From: Fragum whitleyi
Lineage: Eukaryota; Mollusca; Bivalvia; Cardiida; Cardiidae
NCBI GenBank assembly: GCA_948146395.1
Contig: OX411544.1
Location: 57,527,642 to 57,591,641 of the forward strand
Direction of reading: 5' to 3'
Length of the DNA stretch: 64,000 nucleotides
Each line of letters opens with the position of its first letter. Position 1 is the first letter of the stretch. A model generated the notes under the pieces. That model saw only the letters and a list, made by a program, of their open reading frames with translations. It made no database searches and had not been told where the DNA came from. Of the stretch, positions 1 through 11,217 are shown in pieces. The position numbers and the translations under genes were made by a program.

Positions 1-290
1 CGCCTAAACACCGCACCGTACTTTTTCGGTTTTTTCTCCGAACTTTCGATACACCCCATTTTGGTTCCTATGTCCAAACAATCAATCAATTAATCAATCG
101 ATCGTTTTACACTGTATGAACATTCCAAGAGCTCGAAATTCAACACACTTCAATCGCGATTCACATTCACCGCATACCTATCTCATATGCCAATATCGTA
201 TCCACCCGACTTGAAAATTACCTACATTCAAAAGTGAAGTTGAAGGACGCGATATACAGCTTCGGTAGACATATTTTCTGTCTCGATCCT
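1..290. other. No gene seen
   Basis: AT-rich sequence with a run of ATCAATCAAT-type repeats near 85-105. Nothing else was recognised. Confidence 0.5.
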
Positions 291-296
291 TTTAAA

Positions 297-470
297 CTCT
301 CTTACCCTTTTTGTCGAAAGTTTTAAACTGGTCCAAATTCAAAGAGGTTGCAGACGATTATGACAAGTAAGTGCGTTATGAAATAAAACCCATCATTAGA
401 TGTTGAAAGCATTGTGGTAATACGAGAAATATCATGTTTCTTAAATTTCCCACAATGTTTTCCGAAGTAT
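297..470. repeat. Diverged copy of the TTAACCC-ended repeat family
   Basis: The segment near 328 (GTCCAAATTCAAAGAGGTTG) and the one near 445 (CCCACAATGTTTTCC) match the inside of the repeat at 32730-32960. Only part of the element is recognisable. Confidence 0.5.
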
Positions 471-809
471 AAAATTACAATAGCGTAGTTAAAGTTAATT
501 AACACACTGTAAAGAACTGAAAGGGGTCTCGGAAACATTCACATATCTATTTGGTCTTGGGCGAGGAGGGGGGTCTTTCTTCTTTCATTGTACAAGGCTT
601 ACGGTTTAGCAAGCAGGACTACGGTGAGCTAACAAGGGTGTACTCAGGATTTCGAAAATTATGCGCACTAAGGTCATGCATAGTTCCTGAATACGCTAAG
701 CGTTGTGGCTTATGGGCGGAGGCACGACCGGAGATACCTCTTCCACAAAGACTTCGTAGAATTGACGGTCCTCGTCGAAATAGCCTATCAATTGTCAATG
801 ATTATTGTT

Positions 810-1000
810 TGGATGGGGTTTTATGTCGCTTTCAACAGTCTTTTAAGTTATATCTCGGCGGCTGGAGCACCTACAACGGATTCCTGGTATTTCTCACACC
901 ATTTCTACCATTAAATTCCTTCCCTCCAGCGGCTATTCAATATAGGTCTACGATTGTCAACCCATCGGTGGGAAACAATAAGTCGGAAAGAGAATTAAGT
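810..1000 (-). repeat. SINE tail (same family as 44085-44375)
   Basis: On the minus strand the segment matches the 3' half of the tRNA-headed SINE at 44 kb, and copies at 8950 and 13560 share CTATTCAATATAGG-type text, the 'GGATTCCTGGTATTTCTC' block and a CCCATYGGTGRGA block. No tRNA head is visible here. Confidence 0.6.
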
Positions 1001-1021
1001 TGGAGCTTGTTTGAGGCACAA

Positions 1022-1168
1022 ACTCGAAAGCCAACCCTGAATGACAAAACGGTGCAAACTGTTTGCGAATTATACCCTGCTTTGCAGATGCACTTGCGTG
1101 CAAAGCGGGGCATGTTTCACAAACAGTTGGCACTTCTTTGTCATCCTGAACGCAGGACTGGTTTCGTT
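1022..1168. repeat. Imperfect fold-back repeat
   Basis: Two arms of about 65-70 bp pair around TGCACTTGCGTGCA. The left arm contains CAAACTGTTTGCGAATTATA and CCTGCTTTGCA; the right arm reads as its diverged reverse complement through CACAAACAGTTGGCAC. This structure explains the open frames seen on both strands. Confidence 0.65.
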
Positions 1169-1231
1169 TTTGCCATTCGAACATTTGGAAACTAAAATAT
1201 AGGTATGAGAAGGTAGGATTGATAATCTACA

Positions 1232-1396
1232 TTAAGGTATTGGACCCGTAACAGTTCCGCAACGTTTTGGAAGTAATGAACATTAACAGTGTTAACCGAG
1301 GTTTCCTAATGAAAATCATTAGGAAACCTCGGATAACACTGTTAAAGTTAATGACTCCTGAAACGCTGCGGATCTATAAAGGGTCCACTACCTTAA
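1232..1396. mobile_element. TTAA fold-back MITE, copy 1
   Basis: The element begins TTAAGGTATTGGACCC and ends GGGTCCACTACCTTAA, and is nearly palindromic throughout, with CGAGGTTTCCTAATG mirrored at the centre. Copies lie at 9476-9637 and 46675-46839. TTAA at each end suggests a piggyBac-type target; this is inference, since no transposase is present. Confidence 0.85.
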
Positions 1397-1399
1397 TCA

Positions 1400-2247
1400 A
1401 ATCTTCCAATTCCGACCCTATTACGTCTTTCCCGTGAGAACAAAAGAGTGATAGAATTGATCACCGTATAGTTCTTATATAATTTCTTTCATAATGACAT
1501 TGCTAGAAAATGCGTTGCAAAATTTATTGGCGACAAGGAAATTGACAATCTATGTCGATCCTGACCGGACTGCATGATTAGCGCATTCTGACCAGTGTCG
1601 AAACGTGTTGTAATAAAAAGATCTTCCGAATCTAGAAAGATTATTTTTACTTTTCATACCTCAATTTTTGAAATTCGACTTTTTTTGCAACGCAATGTTG
1701 GGTAATATTTCTTTCTTTTTTTAATTTTACGGAGATTCCAGATGATCCTTTTTGGTGTGACGGACCAAACTGAATGAGAATGTAATCTTTCATCTGGTTT
1801 AGGAGTTCATACCTACCTCGCGGGGCTATCCTTTTCTGATTTGGAATCGAAATTCGCCCGCGGATTTAGGTGAGCGATCTTTCAATATGGACATCATTGA
1901 AGGTCTCGTTTTATTATTAATGTCGTCAATTTACATACCAAGCAACCCAACAATGGATTCAATCTACTCTTGTCTTCGTACAGATTGGTGTAAATAGTAA
2001 GACAAGACGAAAGAGTGTCTGAGAAAGAAGCTCAAAGGAATAAAAGTCAAACAAAAATAATAATTATTAGTCGAAAGCAATGTCAAAAATTTAAGAGCGA
2101 ATAAAGAAATATAATATGCTTTTATACAGGTTATTCGAAGTTTGCATTGAACGTATATGAATTTTAAAAGAAAAGATGCATTTCTTTAGACATTATGCGT
2201 GGAAATCGCCATTTGATGAACCATAAATGTTACCTACTCAAGTGACA
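1400..2247. other. No gene seen
   Basis: AT-rich intergenic sequence with no open frame longer than 60 codons that resembles a protein and no repeat copy recognised. Confidence 0.5.
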
Positions 2248-2256
2248 TCCTTTTCA

Positions 2257-4678
2257 GGGCGGGTCTAAAACGCAGACAATATAGAATATATAGTAACGCA
2301 GACAATATATAACAAAGAAGGATATTGGACTGGGGTCTAAAACGCAGACAATATAGATAAAGAAAGATTATATCCTTACGCAGACGATATAGACAAAGAG
2401 CAGTTGATACCTATCTAATGACAGGTAAATGTTTATTGATGATGATAGTTAAGAAATTATCTAATTATTTGTCCTAACTTTTGATAATTAGATGAATTCA
2501 TACGTATCTTTAATAATCATTTTAGAACAGTATTTCTGTCTAAAACTATAGTGGTTTTGGGTTTCTAACCAACTCATCGTAGCATTTCTTGATATTAAGA
2601 ATTCGCCAATTTAATCGATGATCAAGAATATTAGACACTGTAATTCTCCAATTTCAATTTGATATAATGCAGCCAAGAAAGAATAATTGACCTATTCAAA
2701 CAAGAAAAAAGTTGTGATAAAAACGTTTTGGTTATAACGCAAAAATAATATGTGTAATAAAACTAAATTGATTTGATTAGTGGAATAAATAGTTTGATAA
2801 ACAATTTATAATGATTTTGCTGCAATTCACTTAGTATTTCCCATAATTCTGAAGAAGAATCAAAGCCTATTTTGAACATGTTACGTATTTTTATTTCTAA
2901 TCTAAATTAAAACTGAATATTTCATAATTGTGAAATATACATTGGTCACGTCTACCAAGTAAGGGTGTTTAGAATCCATGAGTGTCACGCTTAGAAGTTT
3001 TCATATTTTATGTAACTTAGAAAAAATAAATAAAGTCGAAATTTTGAAGTTAATCGTTATCGAAGGAACAAAACTGATGATGTCATGTTAGATGAATTAA
3101 AAAAAAATTACATGGACTCTCAATATAATACGTTTATGTTGCGTGCGTGGATTTAAAAAGGCCGAAATCGCGACGTTTTTTTAACAACCAAATGCATGTT
3201 ACACAAACATCTGCCCGTATAAAAAAATCTTAGCATACAACTTTGGTTGGTCGTCTACGATATATAATACATTCATAATGATTTTACTTGTGTATATGTT
3301 TTAAAAGCAAAAATGAAATAATCAATTTAAAGATTAAAAGGAAAAGCGGCCCCAAAAGGCAGTTTTCTATAATCAGCGAAGGTGTCGCGTGTACCTGTCT
3401 CGCTTTAATTTAGGTGAAAATGTGGCAAAATGAAGTATGATGACTTACGTATCAATTTCTCACCTTTCATTGATTATATTATTGTATCTTCTCGTGCCGC
3501 TATTGGCACACGACAAACCTCAAATACACTCGAATAAATTAACAATGCAAGTATCAATGATTTTACAGCTTTAATTGTGTTGATTCTAGTGAGCGTTGCG
3601 ACTTTGCTTTACTCGAGAAGTATGTCAATTAAATATTCATAAAGTCGCCAAAAAGAGAATACTCCTATCCACGTAGAGACCTTAAAGTCATTTTACCACA
3701 AAAGTTCATAATGGAGCGAACATGCATGTAAAAGGTAACCTAAACGTATATCAGAAGCCACTGAATATAGGATAGGTCTCGTTTTTCCTGTGTTAACTCG
3801 ATGATGCGCAGCTTTAAAATACTGCACACATGATACAAGTTTAGATAAGTGATTGATGGTAAGTTTTTCGATACAAGTATAGATAAATTGACCTTTGATC
3901 GACCACTTAAACTCATACATCTACACCGTGTTTTGGAACGTTCAATATTGACGTCCGTCTGGTAGGTCTGCTATCAAAGTCGACTTAGATCAGTTGTACA
4001 CTATTAAAAACATTATTTCGGTCGTGCATGGTCGCATGATCAATACAAATTTATTGTGCAGTGCATTTTAACTATCTGATATACGTGATATTTACATTCA
4101 AAGATGATATCACAAATCGACTTTGCGATCATAGCATAAACAACTTGGCTATTGTTACAATATTTAGGCCACCTTTGAATCTACGGTCCATCATAAATGT
4201 TAAATATGCACTTCTAGTCAAAATATGAAATGTAGATGCAAGCAAATCTAATCATGACACAAAGAAATAGTAAATTGTATAAATATTTCTTGTTTGGCAG
4301 GTCTGATACATTTTTTTAATGACATAACATGAAAAAAAATATACATTGTTGAAAAGATCATATTATTTTCGAAAAACACGAGTTCAAAAATATTTTTGCA
4401 GTCATAACTTGAAAATCTCCTCAATGTCAACGAACAGAAAAAAACAAAAAGAAAGGCAAATAATTAATCAAAATTTAATGACAATTACCATTCACCAGCT
4501 ATTTTATAGTGGGCGTCAATTGCTCTTTGTATATATCTTTGTATATATCGTCTGCGTAAGGATATAGTCCTTCTTTATCTATATTGTCTGCGTTTTAGAC
4601 CCCAGTAAAATACCCTTCTTTGTTATATATTGTCTGCGTTACTATATATTCTATGTTGTCTGCGTTTTAGACCCATCC
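2257..4678. mobile_element. Non-autonomous element with long inverted ends (Mutator/Foldback-like), 2,422 bp
   Basis: The left end reads GGGCGGGTCTAAAACGCAGA; the right end, reversed, reads GGATGGGTCTAAAACGCAGA. The inverted ends run about 155-170 bp (2257-2412 and 4510-4678) and hold three GCAGACAATATA-like units each. The flanks are a perfect 9-bp direct repeat, TCCTTTTCA, at 2248-2256 and 4679-4687. A 9-bp duplication with long inverted ends is typical of Mutator-like and Foldback elements. The 2-kb interior is AT-rich with no transposase. Confidence 0.85.
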
Positions 4679-4689
4679 TCCTTTTCAAG

Positions 4690-6440
4690 AGTTAACGTTA
4701 CGTACACCAATGAATGAAACGATTTGTCCATATTTTGAAAGTGGTGTCGAATACAAAGTTACGCATTCGATTTTAACAGTAACAAAATACTTTTGTTTGA
4801 AATTGAAAATGTGTTGTTTGGAGAAGATTTTATCCTTTAACATGCTACTCATGATGCTCATGGATGCTTGATTCAAATGTAGGAATCGAATGTGAGCTGG
4901 CACGATGCAAATTCATTTGAAATTATTTTATATCTTTTTGTGTTTGAAGTAAATTTCTTAATTTGTAAAGGACATCAACAAGGTGTCACAAGATACGTTA
5001 AACTGATGGATGTCCAAGTATAACAAAACATCAAAGGGGAATAACTAAATAATTAAGCAAGGTAGGGTACAGTTTTTGTGCACCGCAAATTTTCAGGTTC
5101 ATCGAACAAGGTGACTGAATTATCAAAAGGACGTAACCCGCCACCTTGGGTTATTCATGATCGTCTTTCGTCGGACGTATAAAATCACAGAAATAGAATA
5201 TTGTCAATTAGGTCTAAAAGAGACAACATGGCAAAAGAGGCCGGATTTTAATTTGAATGTTAAAATAATTAACTTCTTCGTCAAAAAGAAGCATGCTTTA
5301 AACTAAATATCCATGTCCTAAGTCCGGTTTCAGAAAAGATGTTGAAAGATTTCCTTCTGTATTTATATGTAAATTTGGGTGTGTCATGCAGAGCCTAAAT
5401 ATGACCCAAGGGTCATGATATTGGCAAGTTCGGTAGTTAATGCATTATGCACAATTTTAAAGAAGTCTTCCATTCAGTTTCAGATGAAAATTTGAAAGAG
5501 TTCTTTCTTTGGTTCACTGTTATAGGGTATGTGCTCAGACAGTAAGGTATTAAAAACTGTGTTAAGATAATAAACTTTAAAACAATCTCCTCAAGTAATT
5601 CTTTGTTTTTATAGGAAATGAATTACGCCCATGCTAAGCCCAAACATGACCGAAAGAGGCTTATGAACAAATTTGGTAAGTCTAGAGGTCCCTCTTGAAG
5701 AAGCTACATATTACCAAATATGAAAGCCTTCTATCTTCTAGTCTCAAACAGTAAGAATGTCAAAGATTTCTTTCTTTTTCTATTCTCTGTTACGTAAAAG
5801 GGGTGACCTAATAAATGCTGAACACCCCAGCTCTGGAGATACTGTCCCACTGACTGGAAAGTCAATATATCAACCATTTCTTGCAAAACACCAAGGAAGT
5901 AGTCCTTTAGTATGACCAACAATTCTTTAAAGATTTTCTCTTCAAATGCAAAGGGCTTTATATTTTTTTCAGTGGTCTTTCTATTAGCTAGTTTGAACGA
6001 GGATCAGCACAGAATATTATTTCTAATTTGGTATAGTTGTTTTGGAGTAGCTATTGTTTACAGAAATTGTTGGCAGACCATTCACAAAAGATTGACGCTG
6101 GGGAAAGGGCCATCACAATCGCAAAATTGAGCAAATTATGGATAACAACATAAATGCATTTCATGATGTACTAAGGTAAAAACAAAGGCCATAATCAAAA
6201 CAGTATGATTTATAACATGATTTGAAAATGGTCATTCTTAACAACTGAGCAACACTTAAACAGGGGGTATTTCAAATTCTACCCTTTCTTATTCTTAAAC
6301 AATTAGAAGACGACAATTCTTTACTGGTCCTACTTGAAAGATATTTCAGACATATATACAGAGAAATTAAGCATATTCATCTGGAATCACTTCCCTAGAG
6401 GATAATAATACATCAGCACAAAAAGAAAATTAGGCAAATT
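4690..6440. other. No gene; degenerate tandem-core repeat
   Basis: From about 5280 to 5900 the text (for instance AAATATGACCCAAGGGTCATGA) resembles the element at 14138-14857, but copies are too decayed to bound. The rest is unassigned. Confidence 0.4.
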
Positions 6441-6557
6441 AATCCTTATCTTGCTGAATTTTAGTTTCTGGTTCTTTTTTGAATAAAATTTCTAGACATT
6501 TCAACCACTCATGCTTCAGTTTTTCCCATAATGATAACGCAGAAAGTAGGTGGTATA

Positions 6558-6604
6558 AGCTTAGATCAGACTGCATGTCTGTGCAGTCTGATCTAAGCCT
6601 TTAC
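6558..6604. repeat. Short hairpin
   Basis: AAGCTTAGATCAGACTGCA and its near-perfect complement TGCAGTCTGATCTAAGC flank an 8-base loop. Similar GCACAGGCTG text recurs at 29220 and 45045, so it is probably the core of a MITE. Confidence 0.65.
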
Positions 6605-7379
6605 TGTCTGTCAAAGCTGTATGTACAGCAAAAATATGTCGTGAACAGCATAAAGAGGGTTTGGGACCCAAGATGGATAGCCATTAGGCAATTAAAACTA
6701 TAACCATTTTGCTTATGAGACTGACTATCTTTCCAAAAATCATGGACAATATTACATGATATGAGCTTGCTTTACAATGCCTCAATAGAAGCTATACTTT
6801 TTGTATAACAGCTATTTGTTTCAATGAACTGCAGCAAATCACAAATCGAGGGGGTCAGCACAAAACTATTTAAAGTGCTTATGAATAAAGGTTGTCTTAC
6901 ACACATGAAAGATAACTTTTCAAATAATTTCATATCTGAAAGAGCTCTGTGGTCCAAAGAAGAAATTTGAAGACATGTGTAAGAACCTGTCACTCAATTT
7001 TGTCCTTGTCTAGAATAGAAAAGTTAAGCTATCTTAATCTCCCAAAACAATATTTCAATTCTACACATGGATAAGATCAGCTTGTCTGAGAGAAAATCTT
7101 GCAAGAGGCATATCGTTGATGGGCACCCAAACTATCACAACTACAATTTTAATCAAGCTGTACTTATGCCATTTTGAACGCCCAATGATGATGTCCTCTA
7201 ATATTTTATCACCTTAGTCTCTCCTATAAGACTGGAAAGAGTTTAGTCAATTGTAAATCGTTTCTAAAGGGTTTGTTTTTTTATTTTCTACACACATCTC
7301 CTGTAATCACTATTCCGGATTGTAAACTATTCAAACGAGAACCAATAACAGGGTTTAATTAACAGGGCTTGTGCTAGCT

Positions 7380-7735
7380 TTTCAATTTCAGGAGTCATCG
7401 ACCCCTTGACCAAATAATTAAGGGGGTCAAAACTAGTTTTTAAGCGGTCAAAATGTGTGCATACTAATATATATCATCAGTTTAACTGTTTTAAAAGATC
7501 TACATGAATGAATCAACATAATCAATAAGTGTCCTAGGACACTTTATTGTTTATGTTGACTCATCTATATAGATCCCTAGATAATTAAATGAAGAAAAAT
7601 AATGATTTATCTAATCTTGCATAGTTTACAATGATGGAAATTTCTTAGGCCAAAATGACCCCCTGCAGGAAATTTTTGAGGGTCAAAATGGAATCATTAG
7701 GGTCAAAACCCTGGTTTAAGGGTCAAACCAAACCT
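7380..7735. repeat. Unassigned repeat holding a palindrome at 7496-7575
   Basis: The arms AATCAACATAATCAATAA and TTATTGTTTATGTTGACTC flank AGTGTCCTAGGACACT. The surrounding sequence is rich in GGGTCAAAA on both sides, in inverted arrangement at the two ends. Confidence 0.55.
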
Positions 7736-7883
7736 AGATTTAATTTAAAACAGTTCTAGACTTGCATTACTCTTTCATATCCCTGACAGAATGCTTATCT
7801 GCCCTGGCTGTCAAGAAACAGGAAAGCGGATTTTGGGAAAATTGTCCTAGAATATATCGAGACTACTGCTGGTATAAAACCAC

Positions 7884-7968
7884 ATATCGATGACTCAGCG
7901 TGAAGCAGTTGTAACTGCCTATATGTTATAGGCAGTAACAACTGTTTCACTCTGAGCCATCAATATAA
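7884..7968. repeat. Fold-back repeat, about 38-bp arms
   Basis: ATCGATGACTCAGCGTGAAG and GTTTCACTCTGAGCCATCAA pair around CTGCCTATATGTTATAGGCAG. No second copy was seen in the window. Confidence 0.7.
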
Positions 7969-8707
7969 ATTAATTTTAGTTGTGTCCATCAATATTTGTG
8001 CATTCGAATTGGATAAAAAGTTGGTTTTATCCCCAAATGAAAACAATTTTTGAGTATGCAGCTGTTTTGTAAGCTTCTGCAAAAGTAGTCCCATAAGAAA
8101 TCAGAATCTTTTTAGACAGAACTTTACATTTTTGCTTCCTGATATCAAATTATTAGATATGAAGAGAAGATTTTTTTGATTTCATGGAGGAATGAAACTA
8201 AAAACCTAATCAAACTCGTGTATTGATCTGCTTCAAATATTCATACAGTGTGATTAGGGTTTTTACTTTCATGCCTCAATGAAATCAACAAATACCATCT
8301 TCACCTCTTAAATGACTGTAAACAGTCAAGTATCTGCTTGCTTCCTGTCACCTTCAGATGAGACGGTAGTGCGCCATATGTCAAATTTTCCTATGAGTTT
8401 TATTCACTGTTTATAGTGTAATTTTCCTTTTTTTCCAAACACGCTTTGCTCATCTCTCAAATTCAAATAATAATTTCAAGTTGTTCATTAGCAAACATGA
8501 AAAGAATTCCTTAAAGAATGGAACAAGAACCTTCCAAAATACTTAGAAAATCCAATTAATTCGAAAAAATTCTAGTCCTGTTGATAGAATTTAAATGTCA
8601 TTTTTCTATACAAATTTAAATAATTTAATGTTCTATCAAAGCTAAGCACAGTTTTATAAATTATCCAAAATTTACAAAGTTCCCAAACTTGAGATGGAAA
8701 ACTGTTA

Positions 8708-8868
8708 CATGTACAAATCTATAAATAGCCACAGGGAGGGTGACAGATTTCTGTCACCATCTCTTTGGCTATTTATAGATTTTGCCCCATGTACAAATCT
8801 ATAAATAGCCACAGGGAGGGTGACAGATTTCTGTCACTATCTCTTTGGCTATTTATAGATTCGTCCCC
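8708..8868. repeat. Tandem pair of an 80-bp palindrome
   Basis: The unit CATGTACAAATCTATAAATA to ATTTATAGATT occurs twice, at 8708 and 8788, an exact 80-bp step. Within each unit AATCTATAAATAGCCA pairs with TGGCTATTTATAGATT. The two copies differ at very few positions (CACCAT versus CACTAT), so the duplication is recent. Confidence 0.88.
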
Positions 8869-8944
8869 TCAATATTGGCTGGTGATGTGAAGCCATCACA
8901 GTTGTAATAAGAATTGTGTAGATTTTCTGTGAAAATGATTGATT

Positions 8945-9130
8945 AATTGAATGGAGTCTTTAGCTGCTTTCAACACCTTTTCAGTCATATCACATGGCAG
9001 CTGGAACACCTTTTAATGGATTCCTGGTATTTCTCTCACATCCTTTTCTTTCTCAAGCTGCTATCTCACATAGGTCTATGATTATCAACCCATTGGTGAG
9101 AGACAAAAAGTCGGAAAGAATGAGTGCCGC
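8945..9130 (-). repeat. SINE tail (same family as 44085-44375)
   Basis: GGATTCCTGGTATTTCTCTC and CAACCCATTGGTGAGAGAC match the copies at 810 and 13560, in the same minus orientation. It ends near GTGCCGCCATCAG. Confidence 0.6.
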
Positions 9131-9450
9131 CATCAGGGTCTGTAAAATGAATATTTATGGTTAGCCAAATGATCCATAGGAGGTTATAGTGTATCATCAG
9201 GACTTAACTACTGGAATCTATTTTGACTTCTGCCGGTATACAACCCAATATGACTGCAATATATCACATCAATTTCACACATCACAACTCCATCTGCTAT
9301 CTGTATGGTATAAGTCTGTGTAGATATTCTATAACATTGGCCTTGGATAGTTTAGAGTCATCTTCTTTACATTGCTGCCTGTCTAATAACTTCACTCCCT
9401 CGTCCCACAACCAGTGGTAACTGTGGGTTTTCGTGTCTCTAAAATTTTAA

Positions 9451-9780
9451 GCACAAATAAATAGGTCAGAGTAGCTTAAGGTAGTGGACCAGTAATAGTT
9501 CTGCAATGTTTCGGAAATAATCTTTAACAGTATTAGCCGAGGTTTCCTAATGATTTTTATTTGGAAACCTTGGTTAACACTGTTAAAGTTCATTACTTCA
9601 AAAACATTGCAGAACTTTAACAGGTCCACTTTCTTAAGATGGTGGGGGAGATTTCAATTTCAAAATGGAAATTAAATTAGAATTGTCAGTACTCATTGGA
9701 ATTTAAAGCACAAATAAATAGGTCATAATAGCTCAAAATGGTGGGGGAAATTTCAAATTCAAAATGGAAATTAAATCAAT
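9451..9780. repeat. Direct repeat, one copy interrupted by a MITE
   Basis: GCACAAATAAATAGGTCA starts at 9451 and again near 9709. The second copy is intact through ATGGTGGGGGAAATTTC; the first is split by the element at 9476-9637 and resumes GATGGTGGGGGAGATTTC at 9638. The pair shows what the site looked like before insertion. Confidence 0.85.
9476..9637. mobile_element. TTAA fold-back MITE, copy 2
   Basis: The element begins TTAAGGTAGTGGACC and ends GGTCCACTTTCTTAA, with a near-palindromic body as in copies 1 and 3. It sits within a repeat unit whose intact sister at 9709 lacks it. Confidence 0.88.
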
Positions 9781-9789
9781 CAAATGCTG

Positions 9790-10280
9790 ATGGAATTGTC
9801 GATACTCATTGCCTCATAGAGACCATTCCAATGAGTGCCCACTAAATATTGCTCCACTTAAGAATTAAGTCTGTCATCATTCTATCATATCTAGACCCCT
9901 GTGTCAGTGTAAAATAGTACCAAGTTCCTACACATTTAACAGTACCATTGATAGTTTTATGCTAAATGCTTAACATGATTAAAGAAAACAAACTATATCT
10001 TACTATCAAAATAATTTATGTATAGTTTGTATCATGGGTAATGCAACATTAAACAATAATGTTGCATTATCACAGATTGGTTAACTTATGTATGTGCTCA
10101 GAGCAACAAATAGAGGGGGTAATTTGGATTTTTTATCAAAGTATTTTAACAATATAAGCACAAACACTATGTTCTCAGTACTCATTTGAATCATCTCATT
10201 AAGACAATTCAAATGAGAACCCTCAACATAGGATTTTATAGTGAAAGAAAGATTTAAAACTGGCTTTACCCCCTCTTATT
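9790..10280. other. No gene; short dispersed repeat near 10160-10265
   Basis: Text such as AAGACAATTCAAATGAGAAC recurs at 24690-24790 (GAGACAATTCAAATGAGCCC), followed in both by a TTTAAGAAAGGCTTT-like stretch. The remainder is unassigned. Confidence 0.5.
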
Positions 10281-10289
10281 TGTACCTCC

Positions 10290-10490
10290 ATATTTGCTTT
10301 CAGGGTTCACTCCTATAATGTTTAAGGGTTGGGCTCTGTATCTGTTGCAGAGGGCCAATTTGCAGGCCAAGACTTGAATCCACAACCTATGACATGTCTT
10401 TAATAATGAGCCTACCACATTAACCGGCCAACCACACTGGACCACACTGGACCCTGTTAATAAGACGACAAAGTCCAAGATCCTCAACAC
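10290..10490 (-). repeat. tRNA-headed SINE or fragment
   Basis: On the minus strand GGCCGGTTAATGTGGTAGGC resembles a pol III A box and GGTTGTGGATTCAAGTCTTG a B box, with tRNA-like spacing. No folded tRNA cloverleaf is evident, so it is called tRNA-derived and not a tRNA gene. Confidence 0.55.
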
Positions 10491-10636
10491 ACCTGCATAA
10501 CAAGCAGTGGAAAATGAAGAATTTTCTTGAGAAATTATTTCTATCGGGATTCATACTAATGCCAGATTGAATGAAGCTTGTTTACGGGTTTAATTAGTAT
10601 GCAAATCTTTGATACAACTAGAACTGTCGCAGAGCG

Positions 10637-11078
10637 GACTAATACCCCCACAAGCACTTTGTCAGAATGCAAGTGCTATTAGTGCAGGATGTGTTTGTAA
10701 CAAATATTGAGGTCATATGCAGCATTTGCATGAAGTTTCATGATTATAGGTCGCTTGGTTTGGTTGGAGTCCAGAAATGAAAATTGACTTTGACCTATAT
10801 GACCCAAAAACAATAGGGCACTTCCTTGGATCATAGTTAGAGTCCGGAAGCGAAAATTAAACAACAGCTGACTGTGACCTTGACTTTTGACCTATGTAAC
10901 CCAAAAACAATAGGGCACTTCCTTGGGTCATAAGGAACATTTGTATAAAGTTTCATGATTGTAGGTCATTTGGTTCTTGAGTAAGAGTCCGGAAACAAAA
11001 AGTTCTACGGACGGATAGACAGACAGATATGGTGAAACCAATATACCCCCCTCTACTTGGTAGGTGGGGGGTATAAAA
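10637..11078. repeat. Dispersed repeat ending in a CCCCCC/GGGGGG hairpin, copy 1
   Basis: It starts at AACTGTCGCAGAGCGGACTA and ends AATATACCCCCCTCTACTTG then GTAGGTGGGGGGTATAAAAA. The inside holds two tandem copies of a block with AACAATAGGGCACTTCCTTG. A second copy lies at 12848-13110 and a diverged one at 26695-26950. Confidence 0.7.
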
Positions 11079-11108
11079 AAAGTGTAATTCAGACAAAGTC
11101 AGCCTTAC

Positions 11109-11217
11109 CTTACTGATGCTATACTTTCTACAGGACAGTCGAATCTAGATTGACCATTTTTCAGATTGAAGAAATATTTCTTGCTCTGAGATCTACTCCA
11201 CTGCATAGTCCAGGGAT
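11109..11217 (-). CDS. CMTR1: CMTR1 exon e20 (last found): WW domain
   Basis: [20 protein letters not shown] then [12 protein letters not shown] is the WW domain, which in human CMTR1 binds the RNA polymerase II tail. The exon ends in phase 2 at a good donor, GTAAGG, so at least one more coding exon is required. I searched the minus strand below 11109 for the conserved FWEW region and did not find it. Confidence 0.93.

Noticed and set aside
551..1195. Open frame of 214 codons on the plus strand
   Set aside because: It runs across a SINE tail and an imperfect palindrome, has no recognisable domain, and its mirrored frame is open on the other strand for the same structural reason.
2257..4678. 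Autonomous transposon
   Set aside because: The interior has no frame above about 75 codons and no transposase motif.
7496..7575. Transcription terminator or operator
   Set aside because: The palindrome lies in intergenic repeat DNA of an animal genome, with no adjoining gene.
10380..10480. tRNA gene
   Set aside because: A- and B-box-like text is present, but the acceptor and anticodon stems do not pair and the sequence continues into a SINE body.
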